In this document: positions 43,619 to 53,932 of the stretch, one piece after another
Numbering within the stretch: position 1 is the first letter of the stretch
Layout of the letters: each line of letters begins with the position of its first letter
DNA from: Flavobacterium johnsoniae
GTDB lineage: Bacteria; Bacteroidota; Bacteroidia; Flavobacteriales; Flavobacteriaceae
Reading direction: 5' to 3'
Length of the DNA: 64,000 bases
Assembly (NCBI RefSeq): GCF_030388325.1
Contig: NZ_CP103794.1
Location: forward strand, 1,426,001-1,490,000
The notes under the pieces: model-generated
Told to the model about the DNA's origin: nothing
The model's database searches: none
What the model saw: the letters and a program-made list of their open reading frames with translations, nothing else
Program-made: the position numbers and the translations under genes

Positions 43619-44650
43619 TTAGTCAGTAGATTCTCGTTTAATGAGATGTGTTTCGATAACTTCTGTTGTATAATTTTCAGTATGTTCTTCATCGTCATCT
43701 TCTTCGGCTTCAAGACGTTCGATAAGCATTTTAGCTGCTTTGTTGCCCATTTTTTCACCGCTTTGGCTTACGGTTGTAATGCTTGGTGTTGAATATTTAG
43801 AAATAATTCCGTCTGTAAAAGCAATTACGGCTAAATCTTCAGGAACTTTTAATCCCATTTTCGATGCAGTTTTAATAATTGTTACTGCAAAAAGCTCATT
43901 TACAGCAAAAACCGCATCAAAAGCTCTTGCGTGTAAAAGTTCTGAAATTGTTATTTCGCAGGTGTCTACATCTTCGATTTTAATGATTAAATCCTCGTTG
44001 AAAGTAATTCCGTTGTCTAAAAGTGCTTTTTCGTAACCGTCGGTTCTTAGTTTTCCAACACTTACATAATCTACTGTTGTTACGAGTGCGATTTTTTTTC
44101 TTCCGTTATCAATCAAACTCTGAACTGCTTCATAAGCAGCGGCTTTGTCATCAATAATCACTTTATCACATAAAATATCATTTGTTACACGGTCAAACAT
44201 AACAACTGGCATTCCCTGATTTATTACTTCTGTAATATGGTGAAAATCGCCTTTATATTGGGTTTCTTTAGAAAGGGACATGATGAAACCATCGATACTT
44301 CCGTTGGCTAACATCTCCATGTTTAGGACTTCTTTATCGAAAGAATCGTCGGATACACAGATGACAACACTATAGCCGTATTCGTTGGCAACTTGTTCAA
44401 TTCCGTTGATTACGGTAGAGAAAAAATAATGTACAATTTCGGGTATAATGATGCCAATACTCTTAGTTTTTCGGTTTTTTAGACTAAGGGCAATGTTGTT
44501 AGGTTTATAGTTGTAAAACTTTGCAAAAGCCTGAACTTTTTCTCTAGTTTCTTCTCCAATTTCGAGGCTGTTTCTAAGTGATTTTGAGACAGTTGAAATA
44601 GATACATCTAGTTCCTTTGCAATCTGTTTTAGAGTTATTTTACGTTTCAT
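43619..44650 (-). CDS. LacI family transcriptional regulator of the starch locus
   Basis: This 343-residue regulator has an N-terminal helix-turn-helix (KITLKQIAKELDVSISTVSK) with hinge helix (YNYKPNNIALSLKNRKTKSIG), then a periplasmic-binding-protein-like sensor domain ending in an acidic tail (EAEEDDDEEHTENYTTEVIE). It lies between the MFS-led operon and the divergent susCDE operon, so it probably controls both in response to a maltodextrin. Classical Bacteroides loci use the membrane sensor SusR instead, and no SusR-type gene is seen here. Confidence 0.92.
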   Translation of the reverse strand: MKRKITLKQIAKELDVSISTVSKSLRNSLEIGEETREKVQAFAKFYNYKPNNIALSLKNRKTKSIGIIIPEIVHYFFSTVINGIEQVANEYGYSVVICVSDDSFDKEVLNMEMLANGSIDGFIMSLSKETQYKGDFHHITEVINQGMPVVMFDRVTNDILCDKVIIDDKAAAYEAVQSLIDNGRKKIALVTTVDYVSVGKLRTDGYEKALLDNGITFNEDLIIKIEDVDTCEITISELLHARAFDAVFAVNELFAVTIIKTASKMGLKVPEDLAVIAFTDGIISKYSTPSITTVSQSGEKMGNKAAKMLIERLEAEEDDDEEHTENYTTEVIETHLIKRESTD

Positions 44651-44787
44651 GTGAATAGTTGAAAAAAATCTAATTAATAATAAAGGTATCTGAAATTTTT
44701 ATAATTGACAATTTTCATGCGAAAAGATTACAAAATATAGAAAGTTTTCAACACTACCACGTTTTCGTAAAGCAATAAAAATTGTCG

Positions 44788-44820
44788 TTGGTCGAGCATG
44801 TTAATAAATTCATAATTTTG
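44788..44820 (+). promoter_or_regulatory. Promoter of the susCDE operon
   Basis: TTG at 44788-44790 and TAATTTTG at 44813-44820 are 22 bases apart, close to the Bacteroidota -33/-7 spacing. The ATG of susC is 65 bases downstream. CCACGTTTTCGTAAAG, about 30 bases upstream of the TTG, has an ACG/CGT symmetry and is a weaker operator candidate. Confidence 0.55.
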
Positions 44821-44885
44821 AAATTCGAAGTAAAATTAAAAACTTAACTAACGTTCACAAACTCAAACTAATTTAAACAAAAAGT

Positions 44886-47867
44886 ATGAAAACAATTTAC
44901 AAAAAGTTGTTATTTTTATTCCTTCTGCTTCCGTTTACTGTGTTAGCTCAAAACACATTAAGTGGAACAGTAACTGATCTTGCCACAGGTCAGCCAATCC
45001 CAGGAGTAAATGTAAATGTACAAGGTGCCCCAGGAGGTACATCTACTGATTTTGACGGTAAATTTCAATTGCCGAATCTTAAAAATGGAGACAAAATTTT
45101 GGTTTCATTTATTGGATACAAAACATCGACTATAGTATTTAATGGTCAAAAAACCTTAGCCGTATCTTTAGAAGAGGATACAAATCAATTACAAGAAGTA
45201 GTTGTTCAGGTAGGTTATGGTACTGTTAAGAAAAAAGATGCGACAGGATCGGTTTCTCAAATTTCTGCAAAAGAATTCAATAAAGGTATTAACGTAACTC
45301 CAGAAAGTTTAATTGGAGGTCGTATTGCTGGTGTGAATGTTGTTGGAGGAGGAGCTCCAGGAGCAAAAGCAGATATTAGAATTCGTGGAGGATCTTCATT
45401 AAGTGCATCAAATGATCCATTGATTATTTTAGACGGACTTCCTTTAAGTAATGCTGTTCCGAGTGGAGCTACAAGTATCTTGTCTACTATTGATCCTAAT
45501 GATATTGAGTCTTTCACAGTATTAAAAGATGCTTCTGCAGCAGCAATTTATGGTTCTCGTGCAGCAAATGGTGTAATTGTAATTACGACTAAAAAAGGAA
45601 CTAAAGGTGGTGTAAAAGTTAATTTCAGTTCTCAAGTTGGTATTAACACAATCGCTAACAAAGTTGATGTCTTAAGCGCAGATCAATTCCGTGCTTTCGT
45701 AAACGAAAAAGGAACTGACGCTCAAAAAGCATTAATGGGTACTGCAAGTACAAATTGGCAGAATGAAATTTTCAATACTGCTCTTACAACCAACAATAAT
45801 ATCTCTGTAAGCGGTGCTTTATTTAATAAATTACCAGTACGTTTATCTGTTGGAAATGTTAATAATCCTGGAATCTTAAGAAATACTTCTTTTGAAAGAA
45901 CTACGACATCGATATCGTTAAATCCAGTTTTATTTGATAATCACTTAAAAATTGATATTAGCGGAAACTTATCTTTCAGTAAAAATCAATTTCAAGATGA
46001 AGATGCTGTTATTGGATCAGCAATCAGTTTTGATCCAACTCAATCACCTTACCAAACAGGTTCTCGTTATGGAGGTTATTTTGAATGGTTAGAGCCAAAC
46101 GGAAATATAGCGCTTTTGCCTGCTAAAAACCCTGTTGCAAGATTAAACCAAGAAGATAAAAGAGCTAAATCTACTAGAAAATGGGGTAATATTAGTGTAG
46201 ACTATAAATTTCACTTCTTTGAAGATTTAAGAGTTGTAGCAGAAGCTGGTATCGATAGATTTGATAGTAGTGGATACAACAGACAAAGTACAGAAAGTAT
46301 TTTAGGGTTTCAACCAGTTCCTTTTACTTCAGCAGGTTATGTGAACTTAGGAAACTATGATACTTACACAGATGATCTTCAAAACAAAAACTTAAATACG
46401 TATTTTGTTTATAGCAAAAATTTAGGAAAACTTAAATTGGATGCTACTGCTGGATATAACTATCAGTTGTTCCAAAAAGAAAAATACCAATCTGGAGCAC
46501 TTACACAGCCAGTTGAAACTAGAAATGAAGATGTTATCACTGATCCAGATATTAATTTACAATCTTACTTTGGTCGTTTGAACTTAGGTTGGGATAGTAG
46601 ATATTTATTGACTTTAAACTACAGAAGAGACGGAACTTCTCGTTTTTCTGAAGAAAATAGATGGGGTAACTTTATGGGAGGTGCTTTTGCATGGAATATT
46701 GCTGAAGAATCTTTCTTAAAAGATAATGAAACACTTTCTAGCTTAAAATTAAGAGTTGGTTACGGTACAACTGGACAGCAAGATATTTCTGCTCAGTACG
46801 ATTATTTAAGAAGAGTAACACTTGGAACAGTAAGTACTCAGTATGTATTTAATGGTGTTGTTTACAGAACTGCTAGACCAGAAGGTTACAACCAAAATAT
46901 CAAATGGGAAGAATTAGCAGAGATGAACGTAGGGTTTGATTTCGGATTCTTACATGATAGAATTACAGGTACTATTAACTACTTTGATAAAAAATCAACA
47001 GACTTATTGGCTGATGTATTGGTTCCAGATGGAGCAAACTTAAGAAATCAAGGGTTTAATAATATTGGTAACTTAAGAACAAAAGGACTTGAATTCAGCC
47101 TTCAGTCAGATATCATTAAAAAAGACGATTTCAACTGGAATGTTGCTGTTAATGCTACTTACTTAGATCAAAAAATTGAAAGTTTAGGTCAGACTGTTGA
47201 AGGTTTTCAAGGTTATGAAGTAGGAGATAATATTAAAGGTGGAAATGGAAATAAAGTATTGATTAATACTGTTGGATTTGCTCCAAATTCATTCTTCGTT
47301 TATGAGCAATTATACGATGCTAACAAAAAACCAATCGCTGGTGCTTATGTAGACAGAAACGGAGATGGTAAAATTGATGCAAATGACCGTTACAGATACA
47401 AAAAACCAACGGCAGATTACACATTTGGACTTTTCTCTACTTTAAACTATAAAAAGTTTGATTTTACAATGAACTGGAGAGCAAGTTTAGGAAATTACAT
47501 TTTTGATAACGTAAATTCTAACATGGGTTATTCAGATGCTGCTTTAAGAAGACAGACAGATTTATCTAACGTAAGTTCGGATTATTTAAATACTGGATTT
47601 ACTTTCGAAGATAATGGAACACAACGTTATTTATCTAATTATTATGTAAAAGATGCTTCTTTCATCAAATTAGATAACGTAACTCTTGGATATACTTTAG
47701 ATAAATCTTTATTAAAAGATGTTTCTTTAAGATTTTCTGCAGGTGTTCAAAACGTTTTTGTACTTACAAAATATGATGGGTTAGATCCGGAGAAATTCAA
47801 CGGAATTGATGGTAATGTTTACCCAAGAGCAAGAACTTACTTGTTTGGAGTAAATGCAAGTTTCTAA
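44886..47867 (+). CDS. susC: SusC-like TonB-dependent outer-membrane transporter
   Basis: This 993-residue receptor has a signal peptide (LFLLLPFTVLAQ) and a CarboxypepD_reg-like N-domain (LSGTVTDLATGQPIPGVNV ... ILVSFIGYKT). The SusC-specific plug start LQEVVVQVGYGTVKKKDATGS is followed by plug segments (IRIRGGSSLSASNDPLIILDG, IESFTVLKDASAAAIYGSRAANGVIVITTKKG) and a barrel ending in RARTYLFGVNASF. It imports maltodextrins using TonB energy, with SusD as lid. The susD gene follows after 36 bases. Symbol by family and locus. Confidence 0.95.
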   Translation: MKTIYKKLLFLFLLLPFTVLAQNTLSGTVTDLATGQPIPGVNVNVQGAPGGTSTDFDGKFQLPNLKNGDKILVSFIGYKTSTIVFNGQKTLAVSLEEDTNQLQEVVVQVGYGTVKKKDATGSVSQISAKEFNKGINVTPESLIGGRIAGVNVVGGGAPGAKADIRIRGGSSLSASNDPLIILDGLPLSNAVPSGATSILSTIDPNDIESFTVLKDASAAAIYGSRAANGVIVITTKKGTKGGVKVNFSSQVGINTIANKVDVLSADQFRAFVNEKGTDAQKALMGTASTNWQNEIFNTALTTNNNISVSGALFNKLPVRLSVGNVNNPGILRNTSFERTTTSISLNPVLFDNHLKIDISGNLSFSKNQFQDEDAVIGSAISFDPTQSPYQTGSRYGGYFEWLEPNGNIALLPAKNPVARLNQEDKRAKSTRKWGNISVDYKFHFFEDLRVVAEAGIDRFDSSGYNRQSTESILGFQPVPFTSAGYVNLGNYDTYTDDLQNKNLNTYFVYSKNLGKLKLDATAGYNYQLFQKEKYQSGALTQPVETRNEDVITDPDINLQSYFGRLNLGWDSRYLLTLNYRRDGTSRFSEENRWGNFMGGAFAWNIAEESFLKDNETLSSLKLRVGYGTTGQQDISAQYDYLRRVTLGTVSTQYVFNGVVYRTARPEGYNQNIKWEELAEMNVGFDFGFLHDRITGTINYFDKKSTDLLADVLVPDGANLRNQGFNNIGNLRTKGLEFSLQSDIIKKDDFNWNVAVNATYLDQKIESLGQTVEGFQGYEVGDNIKGGNGNKVLINTVGFAPNSFFVYEQLYDANKKPIAGAYVDRNGDGKIDANDRYRYKKPTADYTFGLFSTLNYKKFDFTMNWRASLGNYIFDNVNSNMGYSDAALRRQTDLSNVSSDYLNTGFTFEDNGTQRYLSNYYVKDASFIKLDNVTLGYTLDKSLLKDVSLRFSAGVQNVFVLTKYDGLDPEKFNGIDGNVYPRARTYLFGVNASF

Positions 47868-47903
47868 TAGTACATTGAAAAAACAAATTTTAAAACATAC
47901 AAA

Positions 47904-49508
47904 ATGAAAATATCATTTAAATATATATCTTATTTCTTCCTATTTATTTTAGGAATAAGTATGACGTTTACTTCGTGTACTGACGATCTAAACGTGACTC
48001 CAAAAGATGACGATGAATTTTTATCGGAAACTTTTTTCCAAGATCCAGCGTCTTACAAACAAGTTTTGGCAAAATTATATGCTGGGCTTTATGTAGGAGG
48101 TAATGACGGTGATGGACAAGCGGATATTGCTGGTTTGAGTGGAGATTTTAGCAGTTACTTGCGTTTGCTTTTTGTAACTCAAGAATTGCCTACAGATGAG
48201 GCAGTTATTGCTTGGGCAGATGGTACTTTGCCAACATTAAATACTCAAACGTGGTCTCCTGTAAATGAGTTTTTATACGGAACTTATTCTAGAGCATTTT
48301 ACCATATTAGTTTGGCAAATGAGTTTTTAAGACAAACTACAGATGAGAAATTAACAGCAAGAGGTGTTGATGCAAATCTAAAAACTGAAATCGCAACTTT
48401 TAGAGCAGAAGCACGTTTCTTAAGAGCTTTCTCTTACACGAATTTAATGGACTTATTTGGTAATGTGCCAATTACAACAGAAGCTGATCCAGTTGGTTTC
48501 TTTTATCCAGTACAAAAATCAAGAGCAGAAGTTTTTGCTTTTGTAGAATCTGAATTGAAAGACTTAGATAGCAGTCTTCCAAATGCAAGAACAAATGAAT
48601 ATGGTAGAATTGATAAAGTTGCAGCTAAATTTTTATTAGCACAAATTTATTTAAATTCTAAAGTTTATACAGGTACAGATAGAAATAACGAAACTGCTAC
48701 TTTATGTTCTGAAATTATTAACTCTGGATATACATTTGCAAATGTTCCTTATCGTTATTTGTTTTCTGCAGATAATGATAAAAATGGAGCGCAAACAGAA
48801 TTTATTTTCCCAATTATAAGTGATGGTGTTGCTATTAGAGCAACTGGTGGAGGAATGAGTTTTATTCTACACGCTGGTATTGGAGGAAGTATGGATGCTG
48901 CTTCTAGAGGTATGGATGGAGGATGGCAGGGAACTAGAACTCGTAAAGAGTTTGTAGCACTTTTCCCTGATGCAACTGCTACTGGAGATAAAAGAGGAAC
49001 ATTCTATACAGATGGACAAGCTTTAGATATTACTAATATATCAACATTTACAGATGGTTATGCTGTAACGAAATATATTAATAAAAAAGCAGATGGTTCA
49101 GCAGCTCAAAGAACAGATATTCCAGACACGGATTTTCCAATGTTTAGAGTTTCAGATGCTTATTTAATGTATGCGGAAGCAACTTTAAGAGGAGCTTCAA
49201 CAGGAAATATTGGTACAGCATTGGGTTACGTAAATCAAATTAGAACAAGAGCTGGTGCACAGAATATTTCTACAGCACAATTGACACTTGATTTTATTTT
49301 GGATGAAAGAGGAAGAGAATTATTTTGGGAATGCCACAGAAGAACAGATTTGATTCGTTTTGGAAAATTCTCAGGAGGATCTAAACTCTGGCAATGGAAA
49401 GGCGGAGTAATGAATGGTACTTCTACAGAATCTTACAGAGATTTAATGCCAATTCCGTCTAAAACAATTCAGGCTAATCCAACTTTGAAACAAAATCCAG
49501 GATACTAA
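47904..49508 (+). CDS. susD: SusD-like starch-binding lipoprotein
   Basis: This 534-residue lipoprotein (signal ending FTSCTDD) has the RagB/SusD helical fold: FLSETFFQDPASYKQVLAKLYAGL, then EIATFRAEARFLRAFSYTNLMDLFGNVPI with the TPR-like helices, and ILDERGRELFWECHRRTDLIRFGKF at the C-terminus. It caps SusC on the cell surface and binds maltodextrin. Length and motif order are standard. Confidence 0.95.
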   Translation: MKISFKYISYFFLFILGISMTFTSCTDDLNVTPKDDDEFLSETFFQDPASYKQVLAKLYAGLYVGGNDGDGQADIAGLSGDFSSYLRLLFVTQELPTDEAVIAWADGTLPTLNTQTWSPVNEFLYGTYSRAFYHISLANEFLRQTTDEKLTARGVDANLKTEIATFRAEARFLRAFSYTNLMDLFGNVPITTEADPVGFFYPVQKSRAEVFAFVESELKDLDSSLPNARTNEYGRIDKVAAKFLLAQIYLNSKVYTGTDRNNETATLCSEIINSGYTFANVPYRYLFSADNDKNGAQTEFIFPIISDGVAIRATGGGMSFILHAGIGGSMDAASRGMDGGWQGTRTRKEFVALFPDATATGDKRGTFYTDGQALDITNISTFTDGYAVTKYINKKADGSAAQRTDIPDTDFPMFRVSDAYLMYAEATLRGASTGNIGTALGYVNQIRTRAGAQNISTAQLTLDFILDERGRELFWECHRRTDLIRFGKFSGGSKLWQWKGGVMNGTSTESYRDLMPIPSKTIQANPTLKQNPGY

Positions 49509-49527
49509 CACCTAATAGAACTGTAAA

Positions 49528-50631
49528 ATGAAAAATATATATAAAGTTTTAATCGCATTTATTGGTGTATTTGCGGTGTCATGTAATGCAGACGCTGTTG
49601 ATGAAAGACCAATTCTTGATGCAGTTTCAACACCTGAAATTACTGCACCAACTACAGGACAAAATTATGTTCTAGATGTTGAAAAAGCAGCACAGGAAGT
49701 TGCTAAATTTAAATGGTCGGCTGCTGAGTATTCTACTTCAGTTGCAGTAAAATACACTTTGTTGATTGATAAAAAAGGAGGTGATTTTACAAAAGCAGTA
49801 ACACTTCAGACTACTACTAATAGTATTACAGAGGTTTCTGTATTAACTAGAGAATTAAATCAAGTAGCAATTGATCTTGGTGGTACGCCAGAAGTTGCAG
49901 CGCAGTATGATGTTAAAATTACAGCTAATGTTTCGGGAGGAGTTGTTCAGGTTTCAAAAGGATTAATCTCAATTACTGTAACTCCATATGTTGGAAAAGT
50001 TCCTTACGATTTTGTTGAATGGTACTTAGTAGGAGATGCAACAGTTGCTGGTTGGGATAATAACAAAGGAAACCAGATATTATTCAGAAGTGCAACAAAT
50101 TCTGATGAATATACTTTTACAGGATTCTTTAAGAAAGGGGCTTTTAAAACTATTAGAAATTTAGGAAGCTGGATACCAATGTTTGGTTACGGTTCAGAAA
50201 CTGCTATGGCTTATAGAGGAACAGATGCAGATGCAGACCCACCTACTTTTAACATTCCTGCAGATGGTTACTATAAATTTACGATGGATGTTGAAAAAAA
50301 GACTTACACATTGGCTCCGTACGCGGCTGGTGCTACAGCTCCAACTTATTCTACAGTAGGTATTATTGGTAGTGCAACTTCAAAAGGTTGGGATGCTTCA
50401 ACTCCAATGGTAAAATCTACTTTCAATGCACACGTTTGGACTTTGGGAGTAACATCTTTAAACGATGGAGAAATAAAATTCAGAGCAAATGATGCATGGG
50501 ATGTTTCTTGGGGAGGAAAAACTCCTTTCTCAGGTGTTAGTACTGGTGACAACACTCCTGTATCGAAATCAAAATATGTTATTTATTTCAATGATTTAGA
50601 CGGAAGTTACTTAATGATTCCTAATCAATAA
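49528..50631 (+). CDS. SusE-like outer-membrane starch-binding lipoprotein
   Basis: This 367-residue lipoprotein (signal FIGVFAVSCNAD) has an N-terminal SusE-type Ig-like domain (PEITAPTTGQNYVLDVEKAAQEVAKFKWSAA). Two C-terminal carbohydrate-binding modules follow, about 165-270 (VEWYLVGDATVAGWDNNKGNQ) and 275-367 (STVGIIGSATSKGWDASTPM). Tryptophans in both modules are placed to stack on glucose rings. It lies 20 bases after susD, and the strong terminator after it ends the susCDE unit. SusF is absent, so this one protein probably does the job of both. Confidence 0.88.
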   Translation: MKNIYKVLIAFIGVFAVSCNADAVDERPILDAVSTPEITAPTTGQNYVLDVEKAAQEVAKFKWSAAEYSTSVAVKYTLLIDKKGGDFTKAVTLQTTTNSITEVSVLTRELNQVAIDLGGTPEVAAQYDVKITANVSGGVVQVSKGLISITVTPYVGKVPYDFVEWYLVGDATVAGWDNNKGNQILFRSATNSDEYTFTGFFKKGAFKTIRNLGSWIPMFGYGSETAMAYRGTDADADPPTFNIPADGYYKFTMDVEKKTYTLAPYAAGATAPTYSTVGIIGSATSKGWDASTPMVKSTFNAHVWTLGVTSLNDGEIKFRANDAWDVSWGGKTPFSGVSTGDNTPVSKSKYVIYFNDLDGSYLMIPNQ

Positions 50632-50650
50632 AAACTTCAGTTAATAACTG

Positions 50651-50681
50651 AAAAAGGGCTATCTCGAGATAGCCCTTTTTT
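50651..50681 (+). terminator. Terminator after susE
   Basis: A perfect palindrome, AAAAAGGGCTATCT, CG, and the complement AGATAGCCCTTTTT, ends in a T run. It divides the susCDE unit from the amylase gene that starts at 50716, which may be reached by partial read-through. Confidence 0.9.
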
Positions 50682-50715
50682 AATCAATCTAACTATTTAG
50701 CTAACCACTATTATT

Positions 50716-53592
50716 ATGAAAAGAATTTTACTATTAACATTTTTACTGTTGTCGCTGATTGCTTCTGCCCAAGTGCAGACAGTCACGTACTCCATAAATC
50801 CCGCAACATTTGAAGACACTACACCAATAACGATTACAATAAATGGGGGCAGTGTTAATGAAACTTCATGGGGAATTAGTACAACTCATGCTTTATATCT
50901 TTGGTCATGGTCTTATGATGTAAACGATACAAATCAGGCAGATAGTCCTTCAAACGGATCTTGGACTGCATCAAACGAAGCAGCGAAATTTACGTATAAT
51001 GCAGCAACAGATACCTATACCAAAACTATTACACCATCTGTTTATTTTAATAGAAATGGAATAGGAAGAATTGGTTTTCTAGTTAAAACTAAAGACGGAA
51101 CTGGCGATAAAAAATCACAGGATATTGTTGTCGAAGTTGGTTCTTTCCAAGCTTCATTAACTTCGCCAGCAGAAAATAGTACTTCTATTATTGCTTCGGG
51201 TGCTAGTTTAAATATTACAGCAACCAATACAAATGGTGCGGCTAGTTATACTTTAAAGGCAGACGGAACAACAATTAACACCAATGCAAGCACTTCGAGT
51301 TACAACTATAATCATTTAAATATCACTGGAAATCAAAGTTATGAATTAACTGTAACTCAAGGAACAACTTCAATCGTGAAGAAATTTTCAGTTGTGGTAA
51401 ATCCGAATACGGTTTCTCAAGCTATGCCTGCTGGTTTAGTAGACGGAATTAACTATAACGCGACAGATGCTACAAAAGCGACTTTGGTTTTAGATGCTCC
51501 GCTAAAAGATTTTGTTTACGTTGCAGGAAATTTCAATAATTGGCAGCCAACATCGGCTTATGCCATGAAAAAAGATCCAACTTCAGGTAAATTCTGGTTA
51601 GAACTTACAGGTTTAGTTTCTGGCGCAAATAATACGTATCAATATTGGGTGGTAGATACTACACCGCCTGCAAATTCGCCTTCAATGGTAAAAACAGCAG
51701 ATCCTTATTCTACTTTGGTTTTATCGCCTTATGATGATGCTGGAATTCCTAGTTCAAAATATCCAAATATGCCAGCTTATCCAACTGGACAAAATTTTGA
51801 AGTTACGGTTTTAAAAACAGGACAAACACCATATAATTGGCAGGTAACAAATTTTGTTAAACCTGAAAAAGAAAAGTTAGTTGTTTATGAGCTTTTGGTT
51901 CGCGATTTTGATGCTTCAAAAAGCTATCAAAGTTTGATTGACAGAATTGATTATTTTAAAAATCTTAAAATTAATGCGATTGAATTAATGCCGGTTATGG
52001 AATTTGAAGGCAATGAAAGCTGGGGTTATAATACTTCTTTTCATATGGCTTTAGATAAATTTTATGGAACTTCAGATAAATTAAAAGAGTTTATTGATTT
52101 ATGCCATCAAAATGGAATTGCAGTTATTTTGGATGTTGCTTTAAATCATGCTTTTGGAAGAAATCCAATGGTAAGAATGTGGATGAATGATCCCGATGGA
52201 GACGGATTTGGATCGCCAACAGTAGAGAATCCATATTTTAATACAGTTGCAAAACACAGTTATAATGTAGGAGAAGATTTTAATCATCAGTCCTTAAAGA
52301 CTCAATATTATGTAGAACGTGTTGTTAAACAATGGATTCAAGAATATAAAATTGATGGTTTCCGTTGGGATTTAACAAAAGGATTTACACAAAATTGTAC
52401 AGCTTCTGATAATTCATGTACAGATTCCTATCAGCAGGATAGAGTTGATATTCTGAAAAAATACGCAGATTATTCATGGAGTTTAGATCCAACACATTAT
52501 ACCATTTTTGAACATTTAGGAACGGATGCCGAAGAAAAAGAATGGGCGAATTACAAAGTTTCTGAAACGCCAAGCAAAGGAATTATGATGTGGGGAAAAA
52601 TGACAAATCAGTACAATCAATTATCTATGGGATATGCTTCCGATAGTAATATTTCTAGAATGTTAAGTTCAAATCGCGGCTTTACAGCAAATCGTTTAAT
52701 GGGATATGCAGAAAGTCATGATGAAGAGCGTTTGATGTACAAAAATGTGCAGTACGGAGCTGTAAACGGAACTTATAATGTAAAAACATTAAATACAGCT
52801 TTGTCAAGAATGTCTGCAATTGGAGCTGTTTCTTTGTTGGTTCCAGGACCAAAAATGATTTGGCATTTCGGTGAGTTAGGATGGGAAAGTTCAATTTTTA
52901 CATGTAATGACAATACCGTAAATACAGATTCAGATGCTATTGGCGGAGATTGTAAATTGGATACTAAACCGCAGCCGCAATGGGTAAATAATTGGTTAGG
53001 AAATTCAAATCGTAATAAGATTTATAACGATTGGGCAAAAATGATTACGCTAAAAACGGTAGAGCCTGTTTTTTTAGGAACTGCTACAATGACAAATGCT
53101 AATTCTTTAAATGTAAATATTAAAATAACAAACGCGGCCTTAACTTCAGCACAATTAAAAGATGTTGTAATTCTTGCCAATTTTGATACTGCAGTACAAA
53201 ATATAGCAACAGGTTTTCCTTATGCAGGAACTTGGTATAATCTAATGGACAATACAACAATAAATGTTACAGATGTAAATGCGCCGATAAATTTGCCTCC
53301 AGGTGAATACAGAATTTACGGAAATAAAACAGCAAATCTTGCGATAGGCGAATTTGAAAAAGGAAGTTCAGTGAATTTATATCCAAATCCAGTTGCTGAT
53401 TATTTTACATTAAATACTGTTTTCGCAAAAGTTCAGATTTATTCTGTTTCTGGACAGTTAGTAAAAAGCTTTGTTTCTAATGGAAATGCTGATTTTCAAT
53501 TTAGCGTAAGCGAATTGCGAACAGGAATATATATTGTAAAAGCTTCTGATGAAAATAATAAAACTCAAGTAATGAAGTTTATAAAAAGATAA
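50716..53592 (+). CDS. Secreted GH13 alpha-amylase with type IX secretion C-terminal domain
   Basis: This 958-residue protein has a signal peptide (LLLTFLLLSLIASAQ), two N-terminal beta domains (about 20-235) and a CBM48-like segment (FVYVAGNFNNWQPTS, about 268-330). The GH13 barrel has VILDVALNHAFG (about 470), GFRWDLTKGF (nucleophile Asp about 551), TIFEHLG (acid Glu about 599) and AESHDEERLMY (about 667). The last ~80 residues (SVNLYPNPVADYFTL ... LRTGIYIVKASDENNKTQVMKFIKR) are a type A T9SS sorting domain. The enzyme is thus exported by T9SS to degrade starch outside the cell, feeding SusCDE. Confidence 0.94.
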   Translation: MKRILLLTFLLLSLIASAQVQTVTYSINPATFEDTTPITITINGGSVNETSWGISTTHALYLWSWSYDVNDTNQADSPSNGSWTASNEAAKFTYNAATDTYTKTITPSVYFNRNGIGRIGFLVKTKDGTGDKKSQDIVVEVGSFQASLTSPAENSTSIIASGASLNITATNTNGAASYTLKADGTTINTNASTSSYNYNHLNITGNQSYELTVTQGTTSIVKKFSVVVNPNTVSQAMPAGLVDGINYNATDATKATLVLDAPLKDFVYVAGNFNNWQPTSAYAMKKDPTSGKFWLELTGLVSGANNTYQYWVVDTTPPANSPSMVKTADPYSTLVLSPYDDAGIPSSKYPNMPAYPTGQNFEVTVLKTGQTPYNWQVTNFVKPEKEKLVVYELLVRDFDASKSYQSLIDRIDYFKNLKINAIELMPVMEFEGNESWGYNTSFHMALDKFYGTSDKLKEFIDLCHQNGIAVILDVALNHAFGRNPMVRMWMNDPDGDGFGSPTVENPYFNTVAKHSYNVGEDFNHQSLKTQYYVERVVKQWIQEYKIDGFRWDLTKGFTQNCTASDNSCTDSYQQDRVDILKKYADYSWSLDPTHYTIFEHLGTDAEEKEWANYKVSETPSKGIMMWGKMTNQYNQLSMGYASDSNISRMLSSNRGFTANRLMGYAESHDEERLMYKNVQYGAVNGTYNVKTLNTALSRMSAIGAVSLLVPGPKMIWHFGELGWESSIFTCNDNTVNTDSDAIGGDCKLDTKPQPQWVNNWLGNSNRNKIYNDWAKMITLKTVEPVFLGTATMTNANSLNVNIKITNAALTSAQLKDVVILANFDTAVQNIATGFPYAGTWYNLMDNTTINVTDVNAPINLPPGEYRIYGNKTANLAIGEFEKGSSVNLYPNPVADYFTLNTVFAKVQIYSVSGQLVKSFVSNGNADFQFSVSELRTGIYIVKASDENNKTQVMKFIKR

Positions 53593-53630
53593 ACCAGAAA
53601 TAGGTTAAAGATTAGGTTAGGTTAGTAATG

Positions 53631-53667
53631 AAAAAGGGCTGTCTGGAAACGGACAGCCTTTTTTTTG
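53631..53667 (+). terminator. Terminator after the amylase gene
   Basis: AAAAAGGGCTGTC and GACAGCC form a stem with a short loop, followed by nine T. It marks the end of the plus-strand starch operon. Confidence 0.88.
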
Positions 53668-53693
53668 TTCTTTAGGTTTGGGGTATTTTTTGT

Positions 53694-53921
53694 TTATTTC
53701 TTTTTATCGCTGTATTCTCCAATTAGAGAATAATACCCAAATGTTCCTAATCCCATAGTGATTAGAGGAGTTAGGATAAAAAGAATAATGGCTCCAAATA
53801 CTAAATCATCTTGCTGATCTGAAAGAAGTTTTGGCAAACCAAATTCAAACACACAGAAATAAGCAGCTGCCGCCGCCAAAGCAATCCATAACGCCCCTAA
53901 AACTTGTTTGATCCCATTCAT
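53694..53921 (-). CDS. Small two-helix membrane protein (DUF6814-like)
   Basis: This 75-residue protein has two hydrophobic helices (about 8-30 and 42-66) with a short charged tail (EYSDKKK). It lies 11 bases downstream of the MHS-type transporter gene on the same strand, an arrangement I recall for DUF6814-type proteins in Flavobacteria. The identification is tentative. It may be a small subunit or stabiliser of the transporter. Confidence 0.6.
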   Translation of the reverse strand: MNGIKQVLGALWIALAAAAAYFCVFEFGLPKLLSDQQDDLVFGAIILFILTPLITMGLGTFGYYSLIGEYSDKKK

Positions 53922-53932
53922 TTTTTTAAATT